Shown here piece by piece: positions 52,924-62,041 of a stretch of 64,000 bases of DNA. The DNA lies in the NCBI GenBank assembly GCA_024655825.1, contig JANLFJ010000001.1:47497-111496 (forward strand), written 5' to 3'. This DNA is from Peptococcaceae bacterium. Its GTDB lineage: Bacteria > Bacillota > Peptococcia > DRI-13 > PHAD01. A program made the translations under genes and the position numbers. Within the stretch, counting starts at the first letter, position 1. Each line of letters opens with the position of its first letter. The notes beneath the pieces were generated by a model, which did no database searches, was not told where the DNA came from, and was given only the letters and a program-made list of their open reading frames with translations.

Positions 52924-53925
52924 ATGGTGACCTTTGAAGGAATTGAACGCCGCCGCGAAAGGATAGCGACTTGTTTGCGAGAAAACGGGCTGCAGTCGCT
53001 GGAAGAAGCGCGCGATCTTCTGCAAAACCGCGGGGTTGACGCATACGGGATTGTAAGAAAAATCCAGCCGATTTGTTTTGAAGACGCCTGCTGGGCTTAC
53101 ATCCTGGGAGGAGCAATCGCCTTGAAAAGAGGTTTGACGGAAGCGGCGGATATAGCCGAAGCAATCGGCGAAGGGCTGCAGGCGTTTTGCATTCCGGGGT
53201 CGGTGGCCGACCACCGCAAGGTGGGCCTGGGGCATGGGAAACTGGCGAAGATGCTGCTCAAAGAAGAAACCCGGTGCTTTGCCCTTCTGGCCGGACATGA
53301 GTCCTTTGCCGCTGCTGACGGGGCTATCGGCATTGTCCAGTCGGCCAATAAGGTTAGAAAACAGCCGCTGCAGGTTATACTGAACGGTCTTGGCAAAGAC
53401 GCCGCCTATATTATTTCGCGTATAAATGGTTTTACTTACGTTCGTACGCAGTATAACTACCAAACCGCCGAACTGTCGATCGTGGAAAAGCGGGCTTTCT
53501 CGCAAGGGCCGCGTTCGGCGGTGCGTTGTTACGGCGCCGATGATGTGGATGAAGGAGTGGCCATTATGAAACATGAAGGAGTAGACGTTTCTATTACTGG
53601 CAACTCAACGAACATGACCCGCTACCAGCATCCCGTTGCAGGCACCTACAAGAAGTGGTGCGTTGAACACGGGAAGACATACTTTTCCGTGGCTTCCGGC
53701 GGCGGTACGGGGCGCACCGTACACCCCGACGATAACGGCGCCGGGCCGGCCTCTTACGGCCTGACAGACACTCTGGGCCGTATGCATTGCGATGCGCAGT
53801 TTGCCGGCTCTTCTTCGGTTCCCGCCCACGTTGAAATGATGGGCTTTATCGGCATGGGAAACAACCCGATGGTCGGGGCAACCGTCGCTGTTGCGGTCGC
53901 AGTTTCGCAGGCCGTCAAATCATAA
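52924..53925 (+). CDS. GGGtGRT protein
   Basis: 333 aa, usual length. It has the namesake motif GGGTGRT near residue 260, plus HRKVGLGHGKLAKMLL, LLAGHESFAAADGAIG and MGFIGMGNNPMVGATV. The glycine-rich loops hint at nucleotide or cofactor binding. The family occurs in anaerobes beside a NifU-like gene. No biochemical function is established that I know of. AAGGAGGGG precedes the ATG. A strong terminator closes the two-gene operon. Confidence 0.92.
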   Translation: MVTFEGIERRRERIATCLRENGLQSLEEARDLLQNRGVDAYGIVRKIQPICFEDACWAYILGGAIALKRGLTEAADIAEAIGEGLQAFCIPGSVADHRKVGLGHGKLAKMLLKEETRCFALLAGHESFAAADGAIGIVQSANKVRKQPLQVILNGLGKDAAYIISRINGFTYVRTQYNYQTAELSIVEKRAFSQGPRSAVRCYGADDVDEGVAIMKHEGVDVSITGNSTNMTRYQHPVAGTYKKWCVEHGKTYFSVASGGGTGRTVHPDDNGAGPASYGLTDTLGRMHCDAQFAGSSSVPAHVEMMGFIGMGNNPMVGATVAVAVAVSQAVKS

Positions 53926-53942
53926 CGCCGCCCAACAGCCGG

Positions 53943-53981
53943 GGCGGCAGGTATAAAGACGGATACCTGCCGCCTTTTTCT
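53943..53981 (+). terminator. Rho-independent terminator after GGGtGRT operon
   Basis: GGCGGCAGGTAT (53943-53954) pairs with ATACCTGCCGCC (53963-53974), a perfect 12-bp stem with an 8-nt loop and TTTTTC. Confidence 0.95.
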
Positions 53982-54011
53982 TGGGCGCCTGTACTTTTTT
54001 CATGTTGCATC

Positions 54012-54040
54012 TTGCTTAATTGAATAGTGTCAGATATACT
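54012..54040 (+). promoter_or_regulatory. Promoter of MoxR-DUF58 operon
   Basis: TTGCTT (54012-54017) and TATACT (54035-54040) are separated by 17 bp. Confidence 0.55.
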
Positions 54041-54158
54041 CCTGTGTATAGAGAGTAATACTGCTAATATCTGCCATATCGAACATGGATACGGTTATGT
54101 CAGAAATTTATTAAAGGGTAATACATATTATGAACATTCAAAAAGAGGGGAAATAAAA

Positions 54159-55100
54159 TTGATAGAATCTCTGGAAATCTTAAAGAAAAATCTCAAGCAG
54201 GTGGTTATTGGCAAAGAGGAAGCGATCGATTTAATACTGGTAGGTCTGCTGTCGGAGGGACACATCCTGATCGAGGACGTTCCCGGTGTCGGTAAGACCT
54301 TGATGGCTAAAGCTCTTGCCGTTTCCCTGGACTGCGATTTCCGCCGGCTTCAATGCACCCCGGACCTTACCCCGACGGATGTGACCGGGTTCTTCATCTT
54401 CGACCGCCGCAGCAACGATTTTAAGTTCAGGCCGGGTCCCGTCCTGACAAATATCCTTCTTGTGGATGAGGTTAACCGGGCGGTCCCCAGAACGCAATCC
54501 AGCCTTCTTGAATCGATGGAGGAAAAACAGGTTACCGTGGACAGCCAGACGTTTCAACTGCCCCGCCCCTTTTTCCTTCTGGCTACCCAGAACCCGGTGG
54601 AACTGGAAGGAACGTTTCCCCTGCCCGAAGCACAGCTGGACCGGTTTCTCCTCAAAATATCACTGGGCTACCCTTCCCTGAAAGAGGAGCAGGAGATAAT
54701 CTCGGTGCACGGCAAGGAAAACCCGCTTTTCTCGCTGCCGATGGCCGCCTCCAGGGACGATGTCCTGCGGTGGCAGGAGCAGAGCCGCCAGGTTTTTGTC
54801 CATGACTCCGTCGGTCATTACATTGTAGCCCTGGTCCGGGCTACCCGGGAACACTCGTCCGTTGCGCTTGGGGCCAGCCCCAGGGCCAGCCTTGCCTTAC
54901 ACCGGGCAGCGCGAGCCCTGGCCTTGCTGCGCGGCCGCGATTATGTCATCCCTGATGATGTCAAGTACCTGGCCCGGTTTGTGCTGGGACACCGGTTGAT
55001 TCTCCGGCGGGAAGAACGCCTGCGGGGCATTGACGCCGGGAAAGTGATTGAGGAAGTCGTCTCAACGCTGGCGGTTCCGGTAGAGGAGAGCGGGAAATAA
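54159..55100 (+). CDS. MoxR-family AAA+ ATPase
   Basis: 313 aa from TTG 54159 (AGAGGGG eight bases upstream); an in-frame start 44 codons earlier lacks a site. Walker A DVPGVGKTLMAKAL near 42-55, Walker B ILLVDEVNRA near 105, sensor ATQNPVELEGTFPLPEAQLDRF (core). MoxR ATPases act as chaperones with DUF58 (von Willebrand-like) proteins. First of a MoxR-DUF58-DUF4129 operon. Confidence 0.93.
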   Translation: MIESLEILKKNLKQVVIGKEEAIDLILVGLLSEGHILIEDVPGVGKTLMAKALAVSLDCDFRRLQCTPDLTPTDVTGFFIFDRRSNDFKFRPGPVLTNILLVDEVNRAVPRTQSSLLESMEEKQVTVDSQTFQLPRPFFLLATQNPVELEGTFPLPEAQLDRFLLKISLGYPSLKEEQEIISVHGKENPLFSLPMAASRDDVLRWQEQSRQVFVHDSVGHYIVALVRATREHSSVALGASPRASLALHRAARALALLRGRDYVIPDDVKYLARFVLGHRLILRREERLRGIDAGKVIEEVVSTLAVPVEESGK

Positions 55101-55102
55101 AT

Positions 55103-56227
55103 ATGGAAACCACCAGTCCCGGCCGGGCAGCGACCTCGGTGTTTACCATACCGTTTATTAGATACGCCCTGTACGTGGGGGTTGTCCTGCTGATAGTAAA
55201 CAGGAACCTGCCGCCTGCCGCATTTTTGCTTTTTTTGATCATAACGCTGGAATGTGCAAGGTTCTGGTGTGTTATCAGTGTACGGAAGCTGGAAGTTGGG
55301 CGGGAAATAGGGCCACAAAGGCTTTTTAGGGGCGAAGAAACCGTGCTTACCCTGGAAATAAAGAATAAGAAATTAATTCCGGTCAGTGTTTTTTGGGAAC
55401 AGCCCATTTCCCGGGAATTCGAAGTTATCTCTTCCGCGCCCGGGGTAATGCACTCTCCTCTATCGGGAAAAGTATTTTTGGGCTGGCATGCTGAATTCCA
55501 GGTTAGGTATGTGCTTAAAGGTGTCAAGCGGGGCTATTTCAGGCTTCCGCCGCTTACGGTTTCGGCAGGGGACGGACTGTCGCTTTTTAAGAAAGAGAAG
55601 TATTATAACGACAAGAGGGTACTTATTGTTTACCCCCGCGTTTTTCGCCTCGAGGACCTGTCGTTAACCCCCGCCTTTTTTATCGGAGAAAAAAAAGATG
55701 ATCGTCCCTTTCTTCCTGACCCGGTCAGGATTGCGGGTCTGCGTGACTATTCGCCCGATATGCCGGCCCGTTTAATCCACTGGAAAGCCAGCGCTTATAA
55801 AAATGAGCTCCTGGCAAAAGTTCTGGAGCCGTCGGCGGATGTGCGGATTTGCATTGCCGTTGACGTTGGGGCGTTTTATGGCCCGCTTCCTCAGCCGGAG
55901 CGTTTTGAGGAGGCATTATCCTTGGCGGCTTCACTTGTTTACTGGGCGGACTGCAACAAAGTGCAGTACGGCTTACTGGCCAATGGTGCGCAAAAAGAGC
56001 TGCCCTGCCAGGTGGTTGTTCCCATAAGCAGTTCCGCCAGCCAGGCTGCGACGGCGTTAGAGTCGTTAGCCAGGCTCGAACTTGAGCCCTTGGGAACTCT
56101 AACCGACCTGGTCAGGACGGAAGGCCGTCATTTCCCTTGGGGGACAACACTTGTTGTTATCGGGGACGGAACCCCGTTGCAGGTTTCGCCTAACGTGCGC
56201 AACGTAGTATACTATAATGCTTTATGA
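55103..56227 (+). CDS. DUF58 domain protein
   Basis: 374 aa. Two N-terminal membrane helices (about 15-50), then a beta-rich region, and the DUF58 motif GLRDYSPDMPARLIHWKASA near 210. The C-terminal part is von Willebrand A-like. Starts two bases after the MoxR stop. It is expected to work with MoxR at the membrane; targets unknown. A Noc-site-like palindrome (55406-55419) is inside the gene. Confidence 0.88.
   Translation: METTSPGRAATSVFTIPFIRYALYVGVVLLIVNRNLPPAAFLLFLIITLECARFWCVISVRKLEVGREIGPQRLFRGEETVLTLEIKNKKLIPVSVFWEQPISREFEVISSAPGVMHSPLSGKVFLGWHAEFQVRYVLKGVKRGYFRLPPLTVSAGDGLSLFKKEKYYNDKRVLIVYPRVFRLEDLSLTPAFFIGEKKDDRPFLPDPVRIAGLRDYSPDMPARLIHWKASAYKNELLAKVLEPSADVRICIAVDVGAFYGPLPQPERFEEALSLAASLVYWADCNKVQYGLLANGAQKELPCQVVVPISSSASQAATALESLARLELEPLGTLTDLVRTEGRHFPWGTTLVVIGDGTPLQVSPNVRNVVYYNAL
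55406..55419. promoter_or_regulatory. Noc-binding-site-like palindrome
   Basis: ATTTCCCGGGAATT differs at one base from the Bacillus Noc site ATTTCCCGGGAAAT. It is inside a coding region and may be chance. Confidence 0.3.
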
Positions 56228-56252
56228 TAATATGTAATCAGGGGGATTAACG

Positions 56253-57536
56253 GTGACCCAAAGGAAAACAAAACTCGTTCTGGCTCTTGTATTTTCCGAA
56301 GTATGTTACCTGTATCCGCTTTACCGCTGCCTTGTGTCGGGGCTCGGCATAGCGCCCTGGTCTTTTTTTATCCTTGCTGCAGTTATGGTCCTAGCTAATT
56401 TGTTCCTGGCCAAGGGCCGGCATCGTTATCTCACCATCGCGGTGGGCAATATCCTCCTTTTTACCCTGCTGGCGGACCTTTTGGGCGGAGGGCTGAAATC
56501 CCTGTTCGTTTTCAATGAACCGGCGGCTTTATGTGGTTTTGCCTTCTTCTTCTGGCTCGGTTTTCGCGCGTTTTTCTTGACGCGTCGCAAAAACATTGAT
56601 GTTTATCTACATTTTGATCTCAGCGTAGGCATTATTTTCCTGATCATTGTTTTCGGTGGGATGGCCCAGGCACTCTTACCAGACAGCCTGGCCTGGTTTT
56701 TAGCCTCTTTCCTGTTTAATGCGGCGGCGCTGTCCTTGATACAAGACGAAAAAGAAGCGGGAAGTCGTCCCGCTTGGCCAGGCATTATTTTAGTGTCCCT
56801 TGTCCTTATCCCCTTTTCCCTGCTGTTAGACAGTCTTTCTCCTTATTTGTACGCACCTGCCCGGTTTTTTTATGACCTGGGCAGGCCGGTTGTTTCCTTG
56901 CTGGGTCGCATCTTTGTATTTTTCGTGCGGCTTTTGTATGGGCCCAGGTCACTGAGGGAAGACAGCGTATCCCAACTTGTACTCACCGCTCCCTTGGGAG
57001 GTTCTCCGGGAACAACGGCTGTTTCGCCGTGGTTTGATATTCTGGCCAAGGCCTTTTTCTGGCTGGCTGTTTTCGTGCTGGCCGCAACGGCCGTCTCTTT
57101 GACCCTTTACCTTTTGGGCCGTTTGGTGGTCTGGCTTCTTGGACGCCAGGCCGTGGAGGAGTCCGCAGCCAGAAACCCCACCCTCCGCGGTGGTTTACGA
57201 CGACTTATGCTGGCGTTAAGGGAAAGATTACGCGCCATGATCGTGCCGTGGTTTCCCGGGAAAATCGATGTGCCCACGGCTTACCGGGTTTTGTTGCGGT
57301 GGGGAATTCACAAAAGATGTCCCCGGAGAACCTGTGAAACCCCCTTTGAATATTTAAACCGTCTTAAAAAACGTTTCCCCGGGTACCAGGAGGAACTCAG
57401 GGAAATCACCGGGTATTACGTCGAGTTCAAGTACGGCAGGGGAGCGGATCATGTTGCGCCCGACGCAAGGTATTTAAAGCAGCGCCTGCGCAGGCTTTAT
57501 TTTCCCCGCTTGCGGGTTCCGCCGGCAAAAAGCTGA
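56253..57536 (+). CDS. Multi-span membrane protein with C-terminal DUF4129
   Basis: 427 aa. About eight to nine membrane helices, then a soluble C-terminal DUF4129-like stretch (AYRVLLRWGIHKRCPRRTCETPFEYL in part, near 345-400). In similar operons this DUF4129 end is fused to a transglutaminase domain; no such catalytic core (Cys-His-Asp) is visible here. GTG start with AGGGGG. Its place after MoxR and DUF58 links it to them, role unknown. A second Noc-like core is inside (57251-57264). Confidence 0.75.
   Translation: MTQRKTKLVLALVFSEVCYLYPLYRCLVSGLGIAPWSFFILAAVMVLANLFLAKGRHRYLTIAVGNILLFTLLADLLGGGLKSLFVFNEPAALCGFAFFFWLGFRAFFLTRRKNIDVYLHFDLSVGIIFLIIVFGGMAQALLPDSLAWFLASFLFNAAALSLIQDEKEAGSRPAWPGIILVSLVLIPFSLLLDSLSPYLYAPARFFYDLGRPVVSLLGRIFVFFVRLLYGPRSLREDSVSQLVLTAPLGGSPGTTAVSPWFDILAKAFFWLAVFVLAATAVSLTLYLLGRLVVWLLGRQAVEESAARNPTLRGGLRRLMLALRERLRAMIVPWFPGKIDVPTAYRVLLRWGIHKRCPRRTCETPFEYLNRLKKRFPGYQEELREITGYYVEFKYGRGADHVAPDARYLKQRLRRLYFPRLRVPPAKS
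57251..57264. promoter_or_regulatory. Second Noc-binding-site-like palindrome
   Basis: GTTTCCCGGGAAAA holds a perfect 12-bp core TTTCCCGGGAAA matching the Bacillus Noc site core. It lies in a coding region. Confidence 0.35.
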
Positions 57537-57596
57537 ACAATAAATTCTGATAAATTTAGGTCTCCGCCAGGTGGCCGTGTTAGGAGAAGGCTCAAA

Positions 57597-59087
57597 ATGA
57601 AAAGAGAAAGACTAAGCCGGTTTTTAACTGTTTTTGTTTTGCTGTTCATACTGCTTATACTGCCTGTACCAGGCGCGATTGCCGTGGGAACGGAATTGCC
57701 GGAACAATACCTGAAAGGAATACTCAACCTGATCCAGCAGAAATACCTGGATGAAACGAGCACTGATTCTTTGGTCCAGTCGGCCCTGGAAGGGATTTTT
57801 GACGGCCTGGACGAATATACCGCTTTCTATACTCCTCCGGAGGCTGACGATTTTCTGGCCACGGTAAAAGGCCGGTACGTGGGCATCGGCGCGGTTTTAA
57901 AAAAGTTCGGGGACACAATCGTAGTGTACAGCGTTTTCCCTGAATCGCCGGCGGACAAGGCTGGCCTGATTCCGGGGGACAAAATTATCGCTGTAGACGG
58001 GATCGGGGTCACAGGAATGTCGGTGGACCAGACCGGAGAGATGATTAAGGGTGAGGAAGGCGCAAGGGTGGTCTTGGAGATAGCCAGACCGGGGCGCCAG
58101 GGGATGATAAAGATTGAAGCAAAGCGGGCTGAAATCAAAATAAACCCGGTTGAAACCAGGGTTATTGAAAACACGGGGCTTATTAAAATCCTGTATTTTA
58201 ACGAAAACGTAGAAGAGTACATGCAAAAAGCACTTATGGACATGGATAAACAAAGCATTAACAAGATTATCCTCGATTTGAGAGACAACCCCGGAGGAGA
58301 AGCTTCCGCGGCGGCGGCGGTCGCGAAAAACTTTGTTCCCAAAGGACTTATCACCAAACTGGATTTTAAAGAAAAGGATAAAGAAGATGTGTACTACTAT
58401 TCGGAACTCGAAGAACCCAGGTATAAACTGGTTGTATTGGTTAACGGGAACACTGCCAGCGCCAGCGAAATACTGGCAGGAGCCATCCAGGATACAAGGG
58501 CGGGCATTCTCCTGGGCACAAGGACCTACGGGAAGTCAAAGGTGCAGAATGTCATTCCCCTGCTGACCCCGCAGGCATACGAAAAGTACAGTAAAACGTA
58601 CGGTATTGATTCCCCCGATGCCTTTTTGCTTACCGAAAGATATAACATTGGCCTTCAGGAAAATGAAATCATCGGGTGGGTCAAGATGACCACCGGCGAG
58701 TATTACACGCCCAAAGGGAGGAGAATTGACCGGCAAGGGCTTGTACCGGACGTAGTCGTGCAGGATTACGCGCCGGTAAAAGGGATCGATGTTTATGAGA
58801 TTGGCAGGCTGCGTCAAAAGGAAAAACCGGGTCTGGAGACGGAAAGCATAGATGTGGCCAATGCCGAGAAAATTCTAAAACTGCTGGGGTACGAAATAGA
58901 AACGCCTGATCTCTTGCTGGATAATAAAACCTTCCAGGCGATAAAAAAATACCAGGCCGATAAAGGTTTTTATTCTTACGGGGTCCTGGATTTTGCCACT
59001 CAAAGGGCGTTAAATGGCGAACTAGACAGACTGATTCTTCAATCGGACCAGCAGCTGGCCAAAGCCCTGGAATTACTGGCCGATTAA
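57597..59087 (+). CDS. ctpA: C-terminal processing serine protease, S41 family
   Basis: 496 aa. Signal peptide/anchor (about 8-30), N-terminal helical region, PDZ domain (about 95-180; GIGAVLKKFG, PGDKIIAVDG), S41 core with catalytic Ser in NTASASEI near 287 and Lys in RTYGKSKVQ near 312, and a C-terminal peptidoglycan-binding-1 motif (about 420-480). CtpA/CtpB-type enzymes cleave signalling or wall proteins; in spore formers CtpB triggers SigK activation. It ends one base from the metF stop, on the opposite strand. Confidence 0.94.
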   Translation: MKRERLSRFLTVFVLLFILLILPVPGAIAVGTELPEQYLKGILNLIQQKYLDETSTDSLVQSALEGIFDGLDEYTAFYTPPEADDFLATVKGRYVGIGAVLKKFGDTIVVYSVFPESPADKAGLIPGDKIIAVDGIGVTGMSVDQTGEMIKGEEGARVVLEIARPGRQGMIKIEAKRAEIKINPVETRVIENTGLIKILYFNENVEEYMQKALMDMDKQSINKIILDLRDNPGGEASAAAAVAKNFVPKGLITKLDFKEKDKEDVYYYSELEEPRYKLVVLVNGNTASASEILAGAIQDTRAGILLGTRTYGKSKVQNVIPLLTPQAYEKYSKTYGIDSPDAFLLTERYNIGLQENEIIGWVKMTTGEYYTPKGRRIDRQGLVPDVVVQDYAPVKGIDVYEIGRLRQKEKPGLETESIDVANAEKILKLLGYEIETPDLLLDNKTFQAIKKYQADKGFYSYGVLDFATQRALNGELDRLILQSDQQLAKALELLAD

Positions 59088-59088
59088 C

Positions 59089-59976
59089 CTAACCGGTAAT
59101 GTATTCGCGGATGCTGGAAATGTTCTCTACTATTTTTCTGGCCACTTCCGGCCGGTTCATAGTATAAATATGGATGCCGTCGACGCCCCAGGAAAGCAGG
59201 TCGATGATCTGTTCCGTCGCGTAAGCGATTCCCGCTTCCTTTAAAGCCTCGGGGTTATGCTCGTACCTGTCCATGATGCGGATGAACTTTTTGGGCATGG
59301 TCGCCCGGCAGAGGGAAGTGATGCGTTCGATCTGCTTTTTGTTGAGCACGGGCATGATCCCGGCATCAATGGGAATCCGGTCGATTCCGTATTTTACCGT
59401 TAGGTCTTTAAAGTTGTAAAACTTTTCGTTATCGAAAAACAGCTGGGTGATCAGGAAGTCTAGACCGGCTTCCACCTTTTCCTTTAAGTGCAGGAGGTCT
59501 TTCTCCATGCTGTCGCAGTCGGGGTGCCCTTCGGGATAGCAGGCCCCGCCGACGCTGAAATCCCAGTTCTCTTTGAGTTCAAGGATCAAGTCCCTTGCAT
59601 AGCGGTAGTGAAGCGGTGTGGGAAACACAAAATTTGGGTCCTGCGGCAGGTCGCCGCGCAGGGCCAGGATATTGTCAATGCCTTTTTCCTTCAGCTGCTG
59701 GAGAATTTCATTTATCTGCTGCCTGGTAGCGGTGATGCAGGTCAGGTGGGCCAGGGATTCAACCCCGTATTTCTTTTTGATCAGCGTGGCTATTTCTACG
59801 GTCCTGGTGGTTGTGCTTCCACCCGCTCCGTAAGTGACGCTGATATAGTCAGGCTTAAGACCCTTTAATCCCTCCAGCGTGCTGTAAATCGTCTCAATGG
59901 GGCTGTCTGTTTTCGGGGGGAAAATCTCGAAAGAAATAACGGGTTTCTTTGAGGAAAAAATATCTTTAATATGCAC
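59089..59976 (-). CDS. metF: Methylenetetrahydrofolate reductase MetF
   Basis: 295 aa from GTG 59976 (GAGCGAGG eight bases upstream). FAD TIM barrel: SFEIFPPKTD at the start, ISVTYGAGGSTTTRTVEIA near 48, ILALRGDLPQDP near 105 and DFLITQLFFDN near 165. It reduces methylene-THF to methyl-THF with a flavin. No C-terminal regulatory or zinc-binding partner (MetV) is adjacent. In acetogens the enzyme also serves the Wood-Ljungdahl pathway. Confidence 0.95.
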   Translation of the reverse strand: MHIKDIFSSKKPVISFEIFPPKTDSPIETIYSTLEGLKGLKPDYISVTYGAGGSTTTRTVEIATLIKKKYGVESLAHLTCITATRQQINEILQQLKEKGIDNILALRGDLPQDPNFVFPTPLHYRYARDLILELKENWDFSVGGACYPEGHPDCDSMEKDLLHLKEKVEAGLDFLITQLFFDNEKFYNFKDLTVKYGIDRIPIDAGIMPVLNKKQIERITSLCRATMPKKFIRIMDRYEHNPEALKEAGIAYATEQIIDLLSWGVDGIHIYTMNRPEVARKIVENISSIREYITG

Positions 59977-60136
59977 AGGCAGCACCTCGCTCTTATGATA
60001 TTTATGCTAGCTTAAATTTTAATATTTTTCTTATGCTCTGTATATAAGTATAAAGCGATTTTCTTCAGTTAATTTAACAAACAGGATATAATGAATATAA
60101 CTGGCCGGGAAATATAAGGCGGAAGGAGATTAGGAC

Positions 60137-61105
60137 ATGAAACCAAGGGCTTTTATCGCCGTCCCGCTTCCCCGGGAGGCCGAAGATTACCTGGCCCGGC
60201 ACTGCCCGTACAAAAAGTGGGAAGGAGAAGGCGCGATACCCCGCGACCGTCTCTTGCAGGAAGTGTCGGGAATGGAAGGCTTGCTGGTCATGGGTCATTG
60301 GATTAACCAGGAACTGCTTGACAGGGCTCCCCGGCTGAAAATTGTCAGCAATATCGGGGCGGGTTACAACAACTTCGATCTTGCCGCTATGAAAGCCCGG
60401 GGCGTGATGGGCACCAACACGCCGGGGGTAATGAACGAAACCGTAGCGGACCTCGTTTTCGGTTTGATCCTGGCCGCCGCCCGGAGGATTCCGGAACTGG
60501 ACAGGCTGGTGAAAGAAGGCGGCTGGAAGAAGGGCATGGGCAGCGAACTGTTCGGGGTGGAAGTGCATCACAGCACGCTGGGCATTATCGGGCTGGGCAG
60601 GATCGGCGAAGCCATCGCCAGGCGCGCCGTTTACGGTTTCGGCATGAAGCTGCTGTACCACAACCGCCAAAGGAGACCCGAACTCGAAGAAAAACTCGGG
60701 GCCGTTTACCTTTCACTGGACGACCTTCTAAAAGAAGCTGATTTCGTGGTGGTAATGACCCCGCTCACTCCCCAAACCCGGGGATTTATCGGCTACCGGG
60801 AGCTCTGTTTAATGAAACGGTCGGCCGTGTTTATCAATGCCTCGCGCGGGGGTACGGTGGACGAAGCGGCCCTGGCGCGGGTTCTTGAGGAAGGCAGGAT
60901 CTACGCGGCAGGGCTTGACGTGTACGGGAAAGAGCCGGTTGTTCCGGAAAATCCACTCCTGAAAACCAAAAACGCGATCACGCTTCCGCACATTGGCGCC
61001 GCCACGGAAAAGGCGCGCCTGGCTATGAGCATGCTGGCCGTGGAAAACCTGGTTAAGGGACTGTCGGGAGAGCAGCCGCCCAATCTGGTAGAAGAACTGA
61101 AATAA
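60137..61105 (+). CDS. D-2-hydroxyacid dehydrogenase (glyoxylate/hydroxypyruvate reductase type)
   Basis: 322 aa. NAD-binding loop GIIGLGRIGEAIA near 148-160, catalytic Arg in NASRGGTVDE near 235, Glu near 264 and His in LPHIGAAT near 285. The GAGYNNFDL segment near 75-83 is that of D-glycerate/glyoxylate reductases. It interconverts D-2-hydroxy acids and 2-oxo acids with NAD(P)H. AAGGAGA precedes the ATG. A TATAAT lies at 60087-60092. Confidence 0.92.
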   Translation: MKPRAFIAVPLPREAEDYLARHCPYKKWEGEGAIPRDRLLQEVSGMEGLLVMGHWINQELLDRAPRLKIVSNIGAGYNNFDLAAMKARGVMGTNTPGVMNETVADLVFGLILAAARRIPELDRLVKEGGWKKGMGSELFGVEVHHSTLGIIGLGRIGEAIARRAVYGFGMKLLYHNRQRRPELEEKLGAVYLSLDDLLKEADFVVVMTPLTPQTRGFIGYRELCLMKRSAVFINASRGGTVDEAALARVLEEGRIYAAGLDVYGKEPVVPENPLLKTKNAITLPHIGAATEKARLAMSMLAVENLVKGLSGEQPPNLVEELK

Positions 61106-61129
61106 AAACCTAAAGGAGCACACAGGATA

Positions 61130-62008
61130 ATGAAAAGAGACGGGCACACCCACACCCGTTTTTGCCTGCACGGGTCGGGCGAGGAGACGGAGGACTTCAT
61201 CCTGAAGGCAATCGAAAAAGGGTTTGAGATATATTCCACTACTGAACACCTGCCTTATCCCGATGATTTTTTGGAGTCGATTCCCTACTCCCAGGAAATG
61301 AAGGATTCCCTAAAGCTTCGGGGCAGCGACTTTGGCTGTTATATCAGGGAAATTGAGCGGCTTAAGAAAAAATACAGGGACAGCATCCGGCTGTTGGTCG
61401 GTTCGGAAATAGATTTTCTGCCCGACAACCAGGGCTATACCAGGCAAATGCTGAAAGAGTACGGCCCGTATCTGGAAGACTCCCTGCTTTCCGTTCATTT
61501 CATAAGAGGAGACGGCGTTTGGCGCGCGGTGGACGAGAGCCCGGCCGATTTTGAGGACGGGCTTATCAGTTGTTATTCAACCTATGAGGAGGTCCAGCTG
61601 GAGTATTACCGGACGGTTAAAGAAGCGCTGTTATGCGATCTTGGTCCTTACAAACCGAAAAGGATCAGCCACCTTACCCTTTGCAACAAGTTCCAGCTGC
61701 TTTTCAACCCGGAAGGAAGCACTGGCGAAAAAGTGAAAAAAGCCGTGCTTGATATACTGGAATACATGCGCCTTCACGGCTACAGCCTGGACGTAAACGT
61801 ATCGGGCCTCTACAAGGTACACTGCAGGGAAATCTACCCCTCTCCCTGGATTATCGAACTAGCCGGAAAAATGGGCATCCCCCTGGTTTACGGCTCCGAT
61901 TCCCATGCCGTGGATGACGTCGGCCGCGGTTACGAAATTTACGAATCGCTGACCAAGCGTTTTTTGCTCCATAGTTCTTCCTTCTTCAGCGGCAATCAGA
62001 TAAAATAG
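61130..62008 (+). CDS. hisK: Histidinol-phosphatase, PHP family
   Basis: 292 aa. PHP-domain signature DGHTHTRFCLHGSGE near 4-18, further ligands in STTEHLPYP, GSEID, LSVHFI and YGSDSHAVDDVG near 257-268. This set matches HisK-type histidinol-phosphate phosphatases. No other histidine biosynthesis gene is near, so the substrate is probable, not proven. It lies 24 bp after the dehydrogenase and may share its transcript. Confidence 0.88.
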   Translation: MKRDGHTHTRFCLHGSGEETEDFILKAIEKGFEIYSTTEHLPYPDDFLESIPYSQEMKDSLKLRGSDFGCYIREIERLKKKYRDSIRLLVGSEIDFLPDNQGYTRQMLKEYGPYLEDSLLSVHFIRGDGVWRAVDESPADFEDGLISCYSTYEEVQLEYYRTVKEALLCDLGPYKPKRISHLTLCNKFQLLFNPEGSTGEKVKKAVLDILEYMRLHGYSLDVNVSGLYKVHCREIYPSPWIIELAGKMGIPLVYGSDSHAVDDVGRGYEIYESLTKRFLLHSSSFFSGNQIK

Positions 62009-62041
62009 AGGAAGGATTTGCATATTTTTTTGGAGGTTGTC

